Source of the DNA: Nocardia sp. NBC_00508
GTDB taxonomy: Bacteria > Actinomycetota > Actinomycetes > Mycobacteriales > Mycobacteriaceae
Length of the DNA stretch: 64,000 nucleotides
Direction: 5' to 3'
Assembly (NCBI RefSeq): GCF_036346875.1
Contig: NZ_CP107852.1
Location: forward strand, 806,001-870,000
Shown: positions 36,601-46,694 of the stretch, in pieces
Numbering within the stretch: position 1 is the first letter of the stretch
Layout of the letters: the number at the start of each line of letters is the position of its first letter
Translations under genes and position numbers: made by a program
Notes under the pieces: model-generated
What the model was told of the DNA's origin: nothing
Databases searched by the model: none
The model's input: the letters and a program-made list of their open reading frames with translations, nothing else

Positions 36601-38644
36601 GCTGGATCCGCTCGAGCGCTGCTGGGGCGACAGGCGTACCTGGCCGGCGAGCATCTGCATATCCGCGGCGCGCTTCCTGCGGAAGTTGCACGTACGGTGC
36701 ACCGATCCCGCCTTGAAGCAGAGCGGCGCCCAAGAGGCCGTGGAGCTGCTGGTCCACCATCCTGCTGTGCGACAGAGCCAAGGTGTGGAGACGCGCCGAG
36801 GAAGCCCCCAGCCCCCCTTCGAGCCAGAAGGCGGCAGCCCTTCACTGAACGACCGGGAGGCTGCCAATGTGCTGAGTTCCCTGGCACAGGCGTACGGGTT
36901 CCTCGCCCGCACCCTTCGGGAAAACCAACGCTTCGGTCCGGCACGCGCTCGGCTGGTGAAAGCGGAGGAATGCGCCCGGGCCGCGGTAGAACTCGCCCCT
37001 ACCGCCTTCTCGTACTCGGTCTGGCTCAGACAGATCCTCGATATCCGGCGGGCCGCACCCCGCACCGGAACCGCTGGCGAGCAGGCAGAGAGGTATCGCC
37101 GGGTCTGCGTCAAGGCGGTCCGCAACTGGTTGACGCGACGAGATGTTCGCTCGCATGCGCACGCTCTGCTCGACCTCACCTGTCTCGAGTCCGACTGGTT
37201 CGAGGAGGGCAGTCTGCGCGGTGCCGCCCAACGCCCCGGGGAGGACTTCCTGCGGCTGCACCCGGCCATTCAGCGCGACCGTATCGATGCGATCTACCGC
37301 GAACGTCAGCAGAAGTTGAAGGCACACCGTCACCGTTACGGCCCTTCGGTCGAACTGTGCGCCCTGGAAACGCGGTTGGAACGCGAGTACTGCCGCTGGA
37401 CAAGCGTGCTCGACTTCAAGGTGGCCAAGGTCAAAAAGAAGCGGGGCATCGGCCCGGGCCCCGCCACGAGGGCACCTCAGGTCGACAACACCCCACTCTT
37501 CGAGATCTTCCGCGAGGCCTCGGCCCGCTGGCCGGGCGACGCCCGGCTGATCGCTGCCGAGGCCGGGTTCCGCCGCTACATCTGGGACTACGGCCAGGCC
37601 ATCGACCTGTACGAGTACCTCGCCCGCACCGCGCCGAACGGCGAGATCCGGCGCGTGGCCCTGCTGTCCGCCGCGGAGGCGATGCTCTCGGACGTGGAGT
37701 ACGTCACGCCCGATCAACGATCCGACTGGCACGCCCGGCTCATCGAGGCCCGAAACCATTTGAACACGGTTCTCAGCAGCAGCAGCCGCATCGGACTCGC
37801 TGTCGTCCTCAGTGAGCGGGTCGCCATCCGACTGGGCGAACCGGTGAACTGGGAGCCCATCGACGATGCCTTCGAGGCCGTGATCGGCGGTGACTACTCG
37901 GGCACGGTCGGTCGCTTCCTGGACCGCCGCCACTACGGGCAGGTCCGCAGCCTCGGCCGGATCGGCGACCGAGTACGCATCACGAGCAAGGGTGGTGACA
38001 AGCCATCGGAACAGAACTGGCTCCATGAGCTGCTCGACGACTTCACCGACAGTCGCGCCGATCGCAAGAGCGCCACTGGGCCCGCGTCGAGCGCGGCCGG
38101 GGACACCCCTCCGCAGCCCAGCGCCGCGGACACGTTCGCACGCGACGAGGACCTGGGCCAGTTCACCTCGGAGCTGCTCGGTGAACTGCTCCTCACGGAT
38201 TTCACCAGCCCGCAACTACTGGGCGGTCTCGGAAAGCTCTATCTCGACCGAGCCATCGACCTGATCGCCCGCCACCGGAACCTCGAGGGGGCCGAACCGG
38301 CCCCCGACTCCAGCACCGCGACGGATGCCGCAGGCCACGCCCGGAGGGCATACGACTGCTTCGACGCCTGCCGCATCCTGCAGGAAGCACACGGCACCGA
38401 ATCCATCGTGACCAAGTTCGAACGCGGCCGCGCCACCACGCTCGCGGCAAAGGTCGCGCACACCCCGAATCCGTTCGATCCGTCCCCGTTTCAGGGACGG
38501 GGAGCACAGATCCGACAGGCCGTCGGCCTCCTTCTGATGGCTCGAGAGCACAGTGTCGGCGGGTTCAACTCGGTGTGCTCCCGAGCCATGCGGGAGAACA
38601 ACGAGGTGCAAGCGCGACTCGGACTGCGACGATCCCCGGACTAG
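33602..38644 (+). CDS. giant caspase-NTPase-repeat protein, EACC1-associated
   Basis: A 1,680-residue protein. Residues ~14-245: caspase-like peptidase with His93 (YFVGHAQSHDG) and Cys146 (LLILDCCFAGRA) as the catalytic dyad, and 'SVLLIGGSTYP' as strand 1. Residues ~288-560: STAND-type NTPase with 'FTGRTEELE', Walker A GPRYAGKS (315-322) and a Walker B-like 'TLLLVIDCG'. The remaining ~1,100 residues are helical with alpha-alpha repeats, probably a sensor. The start is GTG 33602, overlapping EACC1. The architecture (small constant component, protease effector, NTP switch, large repeat sensor) is that of predicted ligand- or invader-triggered self-destruction systems of multicellular actinobacteria. 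Trigger and substrate are unknown. Confidence 0.88.
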   Translation: MNPDEEKSDPSRSSVLLIGGSTYPQCNLPPIPAAENNLDKLKAAFLDPELWGLRRGRLKAEPDLTRSDMIDAIGTSYRISESGGIFVLYFVGHAQSHDGMLYLAPHDAGSVLDPRSSMVPMDEVFTAVQREGNKRAERKLLILDCCFAGRAIRSVPGEPTPAGGERGWYVMAATSEKDIAFGDAGRETTFFTGALLESFDGVKEFRPGLSPQWVFDTVSTMIAGSGDTDTTKLVPHQSTATWAGRPWLRNRKHDRAPPIPHTYPAVTAETVGAAQPLPNGFRAWPTSEVIFTGRTEELEAALGRFRQRTVLPVHGPRYAGKSAFVRQLLATPGVKESAPTEQPWLLLEITIVNASAESPVLEALASALEVRLHDIDQGTEADGDPRRELVIDRLREHARGRTLLLVIDCGRLGYDSRHISGELDQLLAHPYFRDTANIVIARVPLTVHGDEQLDLQVPVRLAELQRPEAAQLLTALMAHERVTVDGEAVLSHIQDSRLRLPGVLNHSAKGYLSSADRGTTTPDPVTVATALLEGTAPSVAKTLNELDCRLTAGTDTPHGPEPLAILAVWALSDQLSLPRHVLENPSVGLPQRTLALLEDARVVWSTDTGHLTLGQASEQALRSLLIGALTRGETMENPLAPPLLDLALLDKLFSPELDITELDRRLAAVASPLLVTAAGALEVDDDKADDAFQMRLRSALGWIEDEGGKRLPALHEVICSLVVAPAGDAPYLPASADRLVAPATRDEERAAGEPVGFEGLFDSGAGGEGVTHLAGLYRLYHALASLTLTARAEGRAAETSARFVAAAEEFSAALAHCEPEQVPHTLLRSADASLALTGKRLRLRARLIDVRLAAVDVLLLGARRRGPGQASRITLAFSWLLNTADALIDADRLAEAGELVGKSDELVAQELPQDGTPRSAYTRLQFGNRIARVRSRLLTDPAQRRGELVEAVRNVVAGLDLAHAEGAPLSLWSLRLFESAILLLQQSSTDEELVEIRALVLDPLERCWGDRRTWPASICISAARFLRKLHVRCTDPALKQSGAQEAVELLVHHPAVRQSQGVETRRGSPQPPFEPEGGSPSLNDREAANVLSSLAQAYGFLARTLRENQRFGPARARLVKAEECARAAVELAPTAFSYSVWLRQILDIRRAAPRTGTAGEQAERYRRVCVKAVRNWLTRRDVRSHAHALLDLTCLESDWFEEGSLRGAAQRPGEDFLRLHPAIQRDRIDAIYRERQQKLKAHRHRYGPSVELCALETRLEREYCRWTSVLDFKVAKVKKKRGIGPGPATRAPQVDNTPLFEIFREASARWPGDARLIAAEAGFRRYIWDYGQAIDLYEYLARTAPNGEIRRVALLSAAEAMLSDVEYVTPDQRSDWHARLIEARNHLNTVLSSSSRIGLAVVLSERVAIRLGEPVNWEPIDDAFEAVIGGDYSGTVGRFLDRRHYGQVRSLGRIGDRVRITSKGGDKPSEQNWLHELLDDFTDSRADRKSATGPASSAAGDTPPQPSAADTFARDEDLGQFTSELLGELLLTDFTSPQLLGGLGKLYLDRAIDLIARHRNLEGAEPAPDSSTATDAAGHARRAYDCFDACRILQEAHGTESIVTKFERGRATTLAAKVAHTPNPFDPSPFQGRGAQIRQAVGLLLMAREHSVGGFNSVCSRAMRENNEVQARLGLRRSPD

Positions 38645-38662
38645 GCGGCTGCCTCTCCTTTA

Positions 38663-38678
38663 CTCGCCCCGGGGCGAG
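38663..38678. terminator. palindrome between caspase and P450 genes
   Basis: CTCGCCCCGGGGCGAG is a perfect 16-base palindrome between the convergent caspase (ends 38644) and P450 (ends 38702) genes; an outer CTAGGCGG/CCGCCCTAG pair flanks it. Likely a bidirectional terminator. Confidence 0.5.
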
Positions 38679-38701
38679 CCCATGGACGCACGCACTCCGC
38701 C

Positions 38702-39970
38702 CTAGGCGGCGGTGAAGCGGGTCGGCAGAGCCGACAACCCGCGGATCACCACGTTCGGCTTGTACGGCGGTGTGTCCGAGAGCAATTCGATGTCGCGGAC
38801 CTTCCGCAGCAGGACCTCGAGCAGCACTTCCATCTCCAGCAGCGCGAGGGGTGCGCCGAGGCAGTAGTGGATGCCGAGGCTGAAGCCGAGGTGCTTCCTC
38901 GCCGGATTCATCGGGTCGGCGTAGCGGGCGACGTCGATGCGCTCGGGATCGGGGTAGGCCTCGGGATCGCGGTTGGCCGAATTGATCAGCACGACAACGC
39001 CTTCGCCCGGCTCGAAGTCGTGGCCGGCCAGCGTGATCGGGCGAGTCGCGGCGCGGGTGGTGATCTGCACCGATGGCTCCAGTCGCAAGAGCTCGTCGGG
39101 CGCCGAAGCGGTCAGCTCCGGGCGTTTGCGCATGGCGTCGATCTCGGCGGGGTTGCGCATCAGCTGGAGCATGCCGGTGCCGATCAGATTGGCGGTCGTC
39201 TCGTGCCCGGCCACGAATGTGGTGATACAGGTGGCCAGCAACTCCTGCTCGGTGAGCACGTCACCGCGGTCCTCGACCTGCGACAGCGCGCTGAGCAGGT
39301 CGTCCTGCGGGTCACGGCGGCGCTCGTTCAGCAACTCGCGGAAGTACGCCATGAACCCGCGTGAGGCCGCACTGCGCGCCTTCAGCGACTCCTCGGGCAG
39401 CGTGTAATCGTGGTCGAAGCCGCGGGCCAGATCCTGCGACCAGCGGTGCACCTGGTCGTAGGCGTCCGGGGGCACGCCGATCAGCTCGCAGGCGATGATC
39501 AGCGGCAGCGGATAGGCGATCTTCTCGACGAGGTCGAATTCGCGTGCCGCCAAGGCCTCGTCGACCAGTTGCTCGGTGAGCTCGGCGATACGCGGACGCA
39601 GCCTGGTCACCATGCGCGGGGTGAAGCCCTTGGTCACCAGGTTGCGCAGCCGGGTGTGGTCCGGCGGCTCCATCCAGAGGAACGAGGTGGGCAGTTCCTC
39701 GGGCGCGTCTTCCGGTGACACGGTCGGATGCATCATGGCCGCTTCCTCCGCGTGGCTCCACGCGGTGGTCGACAGCACCGCGGCGCAGTCCTCGTAGCGG
39801 GTGAGCAGGTAGTGACCGAGCGGGGTCCGGTGCAGTCTGCCCGCCTCGCGCAGCACCCGGGCCGGGGTGTACGGATCGGGTCTGCCTTCGGGTCCGAAGA
39901 GCTGGGTCATGGCTGTCTGGATGGCGGAATCCTGCTCCGCGACAGCCGTACCCGCGGTTGACGAGTCCAT
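38702..39970 (-). CDS. cytochrome P450 of the acyl cluster (1)
   Basis: A 422-residue class I bacterial P450 with I-helix 'TFVAGHETTANL', ExxR in 'PDELLRLEPS', and heme loop 'FSLGIHYCLGAPLALLE'. The start at 39970 has AGGAGG upstream and follows 'MDSSTAG'. It is the last gene of the minus-strand arm, 64 bases after the flavoprotein gene. Its own ribosome site suggests separate translation. It resembles the macrolide-type tailoring P450s (CYP105/107-like), a resemblance judged by motif style only. Confidence 0.9.
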   Translation of the reverse strand: MDSSTAGTAVAEQDSAIQTAMTQLFGPEGRPDPYTPARVLREAGRLHRTPLGHYLLTRYEDCAAVLSTTAWSHAEEAAMMHPTVSPEDAPEELPTSFLWMEPPDHTRLRNLVTKGFTPRMVTRLRPRIAELTEQLVDEALAAREFDLVEKIAYPLPLIIACELIGVPPDAYDQVHRWSQDLARGFDHDYTLPEESLKARSAASRGFMAYFRELLNERRRDPQDDLLSALSQVEDRGDVLTEQELLATCITTFVAGHETTANLIGTGMLQLMRNPAEIDAMRKRPELTASAPDELLRLEPSVQITTRAATRPITLAGHDFEPGEGVVVLINSANRDPEAYPDPERIDVARYADPMNPARKHLGFSLGIHYCLGAPLALLEMEVLLEVLLRKVRDIELLSDTPPYKPNVVIRGLSALPTRFTAA

Positions 39971-40034
39971 GTCGAGTGGTCCCTCCTGTGCGGAGCACCG
40001 ACGCAGGGCCGGTGCTCTCGTGGTTCGGAATGCG

Positions 40035-41444
40035 TCAGCGATCGGAATGGATGCGGGGGCGCGGGTCCGGCGGCGATGACGGACCCGGCGCCGGAACAGG
40101 TCCCGGACCGGACGGGCGGATGCCCTGCGACGGATCCCAGGATGCACCGCCGCGCAGCAGGATCCGTCCCGTGAGCAGCGGGTGCAGCAGTGCCGCCGGC
40201 GGTTCGACCAGGTTCGCCACCCGCAGGAACGTTCGCGCCACTCGCGGGTCGACGTGTGCGGCGCGATGAACGCGGGCGACGTAGGCGTTGGTGAACCGCG
40301 TCCGTGCCGTGCGTGGTCCGGTCACCCCCGGATGCGCGAGATCGGCGCCGGCCGACAGCTGCCACGCGACGTCGAGCACCTTGTCCGCCGCCCGGTAGAA
40401 CCGAGCGGGCAGGTCCGGCCGGGGTCCACCGTCGCGCAGGCACTCGCGTAGCGCTATGGCCTGCTGGGCAGCGACCGCCATACCCTGGGCGTACAGCGGG
40501 TTGAAGCTGCACAGCGCGTCACCGAGCATCAGGAAGCCGTCCGGCACCGCCGCCCGCCGTGGGTAGCGTCGGCGCACCGGCGCGCGGAACCGGTGCGGCA
40601 CCGCGTCGCCGAGCGATTCGGCACTCCGGACGATGTCGTGGATGTCCGGCGCGGCGAGCGAGGCGGCGAAGCGCGCGAAACCGTCCGGATCGGTGGGCGG
40701 ATGGTCGCCGAGGATCCCGGCGAGGGTGACGTGCCAGCGCTCGCCCTCCACCCGGATCGCGCCGCCGCCGCGGCCATTCGCCCCGGTGGAGATGATCACC
40801 GAGGACTGACCGTCCAGCTGCCCTTCGGTGCGCCGGTAGAACTGTGAGGCGTAACCCAGATCCACCTCGATCCGCTGCTCGTCCGGCGGTTGAGCGCCGA
40901 GTGCGGTGAGCCAGACCGAGGCACGCGAACCGCGTCCGGACGCGTCGACCACGAGATCCGTGGCGTGGGTCTCGTCGCCCGATTCGCCGGACACCGCGAC
41001 CGCGCGCACGCGTCGCGCGTCCCCGATCAGACCGCGCGCGACCCCGCTCATCAGCCGGACTTCCGGCAATGCCGAAGTACGTTCGCGCAGCATGGATTCC
41101 AGCAGCGGCCTGGTCGCTATCACGGACGTGAGCCCGGTCGAGGCCGGCGCGGCCCGCAGTCCGCCCACGTACCACCGGGTGTCGACGAGCGCCTCGGCGA
41201 TGGTCGCGCCGCGGGCGGCCATCTCGGCGGTGAAGCCAGGGAAGAGCTCCTCGATGATGGTCCGGCCGCGATCCAGCAGCCCGTGCAGATGCCGCGCCTG
41301 CGGCACGCCCTTGCGCATGCCGTCGATGTCGAACCCGTCGCGTTCGACCACGGTCACCCGCGAGAAGTGTTCCGCCAGAACACGCGCCGCCAACAGCCCG
41401 GCGATACCCGCGCCGAGGACGACCGCGTGCCGCGTCTCGTTCAC
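40035..41444 (-). CDS. FAD-dependent monooxygenase, polyether-epoxidase-like
   Basis: A 469-residue flavoprotein read from GTG 41444 (GTGA overlap with the preceding P450 stop). N-terminal Rossmann 'VVLGAGIAGLLAARVLAEH', 'PQARHLHGLLDRGRTIIEELFPG' and the FAD-binding 'GDALCSFNPLYAQGM' are the characteristic trio of the MonCI/Lsd18-type epoxidases of ionophore polyether pathways. The C-terminal ~40 residues are Pro/Gly-rich and probably disordered. It probably epoxidises or hydroxylates an unsaturated chain in the membrane or on the released product. A tryptophan-halogenase role is less likely: no halogenase Lys or WxWxIP motif is seen. Confidence 0.82.
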   Translation of the reverse strand: MNETRHAVVLGAGIAGLLAARVLAEHFSRVTVVERDGFDIDGMRKGVPQARHLHGLLDRGRTIIEELFPGFTAEMAARGATIAEALVDTRWYVGGLRAAPASTGLTSVIATRPLLESMLRERTSALPEVRLMSGVARGLIGDARRVRAVAVSGESGDETHATDLVVDASGRGSRASVWLTALGAQPPDEQRIEVDLGYASQFYRRTEGQLDGQSSVIISTGANGRGGGAIRVEGERWHVTLAGILGDHPPTDPDGFARFAASLAAPDIHDIVRSAESLGDAVPHRFRAPVRRRYPRRAAVPDGFLMLGDALCSFNPLYAQGMAVAAQQAIALRECLRDGGPRPDLPARFYRAADKVLDVAWQLSAGADLAHPGVTGPRTARTRFTNAYVARVHRAAHVDPRVARTFLRVANLVEPPAALLHPLLTGRILLRGGASWDPSQGIRPSGPGPVPAPGPSSPPDPRPRIHSDR

Positions 41445-42660
41445 AGTGACACCGGCAGCGACAGGATCCCGCGGTGGATCAGGCTGGGCCGGTACTCGAT
41501 CGCGTCGGTCGCCAGGCTCACCTCGGGAGCGCGCGCCAGCAGTGCGCCCACCGCGGCCTCCGCCTCGATCCGCGCCAGCGGCGCGCCCACGCAATAGTGG
41601 ATGCCCAGGCTGAAGCCGAGATGCTTTCGGGCCGGGCGGTTTCCGGCATAGCGGGTGACGTCGAAGGTATCCGCGCCGGGGTAGACCCGCTCGTCCCTGC
41701 TGGCCGACGCCGTGAGCACAACGACCCCGTCGCCGCGCCGGAACTGGTGCTCGCCGACCACGGTATCGGCGAGGGCGACCCGGATGGTGAATTGGGTGGG
41801 CGCGTCGTAGCGCAGCATCTCGTCGAGCGCGGGCGCGATCAGCTCCGGGTTGTCCCGCAGCAGCGCGAGCTGGTCCGGATTGCGCAGCAGCGCGAGCATG
41901 CCGTTGCCGATCAGGTTGATCGAGGTCTCCATGCCCGCGACCAGGGTGAGCAGCGCCATGCCGATCACCTCGGGTTCGGACAGCTGGTCGCCGTCCGCGC
42001 TCGCCGCGACCAGAGCGCTCAGCAGATCGGGCGTCGGATTCGCCTTCTTCTGCTGGACCAGGCGGGCGAAGTAGCCCATGCACTCCATCGCCGCCGTGCC
42101 GCGCGCGGCCACGTCGTCCGGACCGAGCAGCGAGTCGGGGTCGCTGCCGCGCGCGATGGCCAGCTGCCACTCGCGGAATTTCGCCCCGTCGGCCGGGTCG
42201 GCGCCCAGCAGGCGCACCGGGACCATCGCCACCGCCAGCGGGACGGCCAGATCGTTGAGCACATCCAGTTCGCCGCGTTCGACGGCCGCGTCGATGATCT
42301 CCCGTACGACTTGCCCTGCCACCGGCACCATCTCGGCCATCAGCCGGGGAGTGAAAGCCTTCGCCACCAGCTTGCGATAGCGGCCGTGCTCGGGCGGATC
42401 CATCCGGACGAACGAACCGGGGATCGCGGCCGTGGTGTCCCGGAAGGGGCTGATGCCCGCCGCGTAGCCGTGGCCCCAGCCGGCGCCGGTCAGGATCGCG
42501 GCACACTCTTCGTAGCGGGTGACCAAGGTGACCGGCACGTCCCCGAAGGCGTAGGGGAAGAGCGCCGCGACGTCCCGCACGCGCCGGTATGCCGGATACG
42601 GGTCGGTGCGCTCGCTCGGGTCGAAGGCATCAAAGGTCACATCGGTGGGCGTAACGGTGT

Positions 42661-42664
<4 letters not shown>
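41441..42664 (-). CDS. cytochrome P450 of the acyl cluster (2)
   Basis: A 407-residue P450 from ATG 42664 (ATGA overlap with the upstream P450). Heme loop 'FSLGIHYCVGAPLARIE' and ExxR in 'LDEMLRYDAP' are normal. The I-helix reads 'LVAGMETSINL', with Met in place of the usual His/Asp and Ser for Thr, a departure in the oxygen-activating groove. Its GTG-overlap at the 3' end couples it to the flavoprotein. Confidence 0.9.
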
Positions 42665-43899
<1,235 letters not shown>

Positions 43900-44175
43900 C
43901 GGAAACTCCTGGATAGAAATAGACGCGACACGGAAAAGGAAATACCATTCGCCGGATCACGGTGGATAATTCCGCGGCCTGGACGTGAAGGAAATTCCGT
44001 CTTCCATGGTCGTCGGCGACGGACGCGCGGCGCGGCGGCGATCGCCCGTTCCTATCGGACCATAGTCGAAATACCTTATCGGGCAGTGCGATCGGCTGAT
44101 CGGCCTTGTTTATCGCAGACATTAATTCACAACGAGTTCAAGGCATCGTCACAATTCGCTGTTGTCGTGGGAGAC
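43900..44175. promoter_or_regulatory. divergent promoter region of the acyl cluster
   Basis: The two arms of the cluster diverge from this 276-base region. It is A/T-richer than its neighbours near both ends (e.g. GGAAAAGGAAATACC near the P450 side, ATTAATTCACAAC near the ligase side). No strong palindrome was found and no regulator gene is encoded in the cluster, so control is probably from elsewhere. Confidence 0.5.
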
Positions 44176-45834
44176 ATGAATTCCGCGGAATCGGCCGGAA
44201 CCCTGCACGGCCGCCTCGCCGAGATCGCCGCCGCCCATCCCACGGTGGCCGCCACGTTCTGGTCGGTGTCGGAGACCGTGGACTACGCCGAATTGCACCG
44301 GCGGTCCCGCATGGCCGCGACGGCGCTGGTGCGACGCGGTGTGCGCCGCGGGGAACCGGTGGGCATCCTCAGTCCGAACGCGCCCGAGTTCCTCACCTGC
44401 CTGTTCGGCGTTGCCGCGGCGGGTGCAGCGGCCACGCCCCTGCCGCTGCCCGCGGGCGCGCGGGCGGCCGGCGGCTACCCGAGGAAGCTCGCGGCCATCG
44501 TCGCGGCGGCGGGCATGCGCACCGTTCTGGTATCGCATCGTTTCGCCGACCTCACCACCGCGTTGCGAGACGCTATCGGCGTCGAATTCATCGACACCAC
44601 AGCACTTTTCGAGTCCCACAGCACAGCGGATACACCCCTTCCCGCACTCGAGCGCGACGACTCGGCCATCGTGCAGTTCACCTCCGGCAGCACCGCGACA
44701 CCCAAAGGCGTTCGCCTGACCCACCACAACGTGCTCAGCGGCCTCGCGTCGATCCGCACCGGCATCCAGCTGAGCCTGGACGATCGGGGCGGTTTCTGGC
44801 TGCCGCTGTTCCACGACATGGGCCTGTTCGGCACGCTCTCGGCGATCCTGCGCGGGATCCCCGCGCAGGTGTGGTCGCCGGTCGCGTTCGTCAAGGACCC
44901 GGCCCGCTGGCTGGCCGAATTCGCCGCCAGCGGCACGACGATCACCGCCATGCCCAATTTCGGCTACGAGGCGCTGCTGTCGGCCGTCCCGCCGGAGCGG
45001 GTGCGCGAGTACGACCTGAGCCGCTGGCGGATCGCGTTCAACGGGTCGGAACCGATATCCCGGGACGTCGTCCTCGCATTCTGTGAGCGTTTCGCGCCCG
45101 CCGGATTCCGGCCGACGACGATGTTCGGCGTCTACGGCATGGCCGAGGCCACCTTGGCGGTCACCTTTCCCCCGCTCGGACGGGAGCCTGTCTTCGAGTG
45201 GGTCGACCGCGCCGAATTGTCCGGCAATGCTCTGGCACAACCCGTTTCGCCGGACACGCCCGGCGCGCGGGCGGTCGCGGGCGTGGGCGCGCCGGTGCGG
45301 CGATTGCGGTTGCGCGTCGTCGCGCCCGACGGCCACCACGACCTGCCCGACGGCGAGGTCGGCGAGATCCTCATCCAGGGCGACGCGGTCACCGGCGGAT
45401 ATCTCACCGCCGACCCCGCACGGGTCGCCGGGCTGTTCGCCGACGGCTGGCTGCGCACCGGCGACCTCGGATATCTGCGGGACGGCGAGCTTTTCGTCAC
45501 CGGCCGCTGCAAGGACATGATCACCGTCCGCGGCGTCAACTACTACGCGCAGGATGTCGAAGCCACCGTGCGCGACCTCGACGGCGTGTACAAGGGCCGG
45601 TGCACGGCGGCGATCGACCCGGACGGCGCGGACGTGATCGCGCTGATCGCCGAATCCGAGCGCACCGGAACCGAGGCCGACGCGCTGGCCGAGACGATCC
45701 GCGCCAGGATCTCCGCCGAACTCGGCCTGGCCGCGGTCGAGGTCTACCTCGTCGCGCCGCGCAGCATCCCCCGAACCAGCAGCGGCAAGCTCCAGCGGCT
45801 CGCCGCCCGCGACCTCATCACGCACCGCCGGTAA
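44176..45834 (+). CDS. fatty acyl-AMP ligase (FAAL)
   Basis: A 552-residue adenylate-forming enzyme. It activates a fatty acid as acyl-AMP and transfers it to a carrier protein instead of CoA. Diagnostic features: 'FTSGSTATPKG' (~168-178), 'WLPLFHDMGLFG' (~208-219), 'FGVYGMAEATLAVTF', 'GRCKDMITVRGVNYYAQDVEA', and 'SSGKLQR' at the C-terminus. The 'LPLFHDMGL' and 'YAQDVEATV' wording separates FAALs from acyl-CoA ligases. ATG 44176 has GGGAG upstream; the frame stays open far upstream across the opposite-strand P450, but without coding sense. It is followed by a diiron enzyme gene and, further on, the carrier protein gene. Confidence 0.93.
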   Translation: MNSAESAGTLHGRLAEIAAAHPTVAATFWSVSETVDYAELHRRSRMAATALVRRGVRRGEPVGILSPNAPEFLTCLFGVAAAGAAATPLPLPAGARAAGGYPRKLAAIVAAAGMRTVLVSHRFADLTTALRDAIGVEFIDTTALFESHSTADTPLPALERDDSAIVQFTSGSTATPKGVRLTHHNVLSGLASIRTGIQLSLDDRGGFWLPLFHDMGLFGTLSAILRGIPAQVWSPVAFVKDPARWLAEFAASGTTITAMPNFGYEALLSAVPPERVREYDLSRWRIAFNGSEPISRDVVLAFCERFAPAGFRPTTMFGVYGMAEATLAVTFPPLGREPVFEWVDRAELSGNALAQPVSPDTPGARAVAGVGAPVRRLRLRVVAPDGHHDLPDGEVGEILIQGDAVTGGYLTADPARVAGLFADGWLRTGDLGYLRDGELFVTGRCKDMITVRGVNYYAQDVEATVRDLDGVYKGRCTAAIDPDGADVIALIAESERTGTEADALAETIRARISAELGLAAVEVYLVAPRSIPRTSSGKLQRLAARDLITHRR

Positions 45835-45858
45835 CACCGATCGAACTGGAGTCCTCTC

Positions 45859-46647
45859 GTGCACAGCTATGACGTCTTTCGCCACTACGAGCGCCTGCAT
45901 TGGAAGCTGGCCGACCTCGATCTCGACGCCGTGGACAAGTCCCAGGTCCGTCCCGAGTACGTCACGTTGGCCAAGAGCGCGACGATGGGCGAGTCCAACG
46001 TGATCGCCGCGGTGCACGGGTTCCTGAACGAATTCGTCGACGACTACGACTTCTCCACCTTCGCCGTGGTGTGGGGTTACCAAGAAGTGCAGCACCACTA
46101 CGCGTTCCGTGCCTGGCTGGGCGCGGTCGGCGAGAGCGTGGACGACAAGGCCGTCGACTCGATGCGGGAGCCGTACGCGCCCGGCACCACCCCCTCGGCG
46201 ACGCTGGCCACCAACATCATCTCCGAACTCACCGTCAACCACATCTACCGTGCCGTCGCGAGCTGGGTCGAGGAGCCGGTGCTCAAAGGCTTGCTGCTCG
46301 ATGCCAGTCGCGACGAGGCGGGCCACGCGCGCGAGTTCATCCACTACGCCACCGAGCGGCTGCGGCAGCGTCCGGAGGAACTGCCTTCGGTGCTGGAGAC
46401 CCTGTACGTGTACAGCTCCGAGGCCAAGATCAAGCACCCGGTCAGCACCTTCAAGGCCGGGATCAGCGAGCTGGGCGACCACGAGACCATCGACACCGGG
46501 TTCGACCTGTTCCTGGAGCAGGTGGCCGCGGAGGGCGAGCTGGATGTGTTGCACGACAAGGTCCGGCGCACCTTCGGCAACATGACCGGTCTGGACCTGT
46601 CCAGCAACGCCAAGGTCCGCCGCGCCTTGGCCGACGTGATCGCCTAA
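45859..46647 (+). CDS. ferritin-like diiron oxidase, acyl-ACP desaturase type (1)
   Basis: A 262-residue four-helix-bundle protein with GTG start. The six ligands of a carboxylate-bridged diiron site can be placed: Glu45 (MGES), Glu76 and His79 (QEVQH), Glu123 (SELTVNH), Glu153 and His156 (DEAGH). The order E, ExxH, E, ExxH is that of acyl-ACP desaturases (DesA type), but the first ExxH carries Val-Gln rather than the common Glu-Asn-Arg. It probably oxidises an acyl chain tethered to the cluster's carrier protein. Oxidation, hydroxylation and C-C cleavage are all known in the wider superfamily, so desaturation is an inference. Confidence 0.82.
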   Translation: MHSYDVFRHYERLHWKLADLDLDAVDKSQVRPEYVTLAKSATMGESNVIAAVHGFLNEFVDDYDFSTFAVVWGYQEVQHHYAFRAWLGAVGESVDDKAVDSMREPYAPGTTPSATLATNIISELTVNHIYRAVASWVEEPVLKGLLLDASRDEAGHAREFIHYATERLRQRPEELPSVLETLYVYSSEAKIKHPVSTFKAGISELGDHETIDTGFDLFLEQVAAEGELDVLHDKVRRTFGNMTGLDLSSNAKVRRALADVIA

Positions 46648-46694
46648 GCACTATGGACCGGCACAGCACGGCCTGCGCGCCGAGCGAGGACACC

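Noticed and set aside
40035..41444. Tryptophan-halogenase reading of the flavoprotein
   Set aside because: No halogenase Lys or WxWxIP motif; the HLHGLL and GDALCSFNP motifs fit polyether-type epoxidases.
41445..42506. Upstream extension of the flavoprotein frame on the minus strand
   Set aside because: It runs through the P450 (2) gene in another frame; the Rossmann motif follows directly after GTG 41444.
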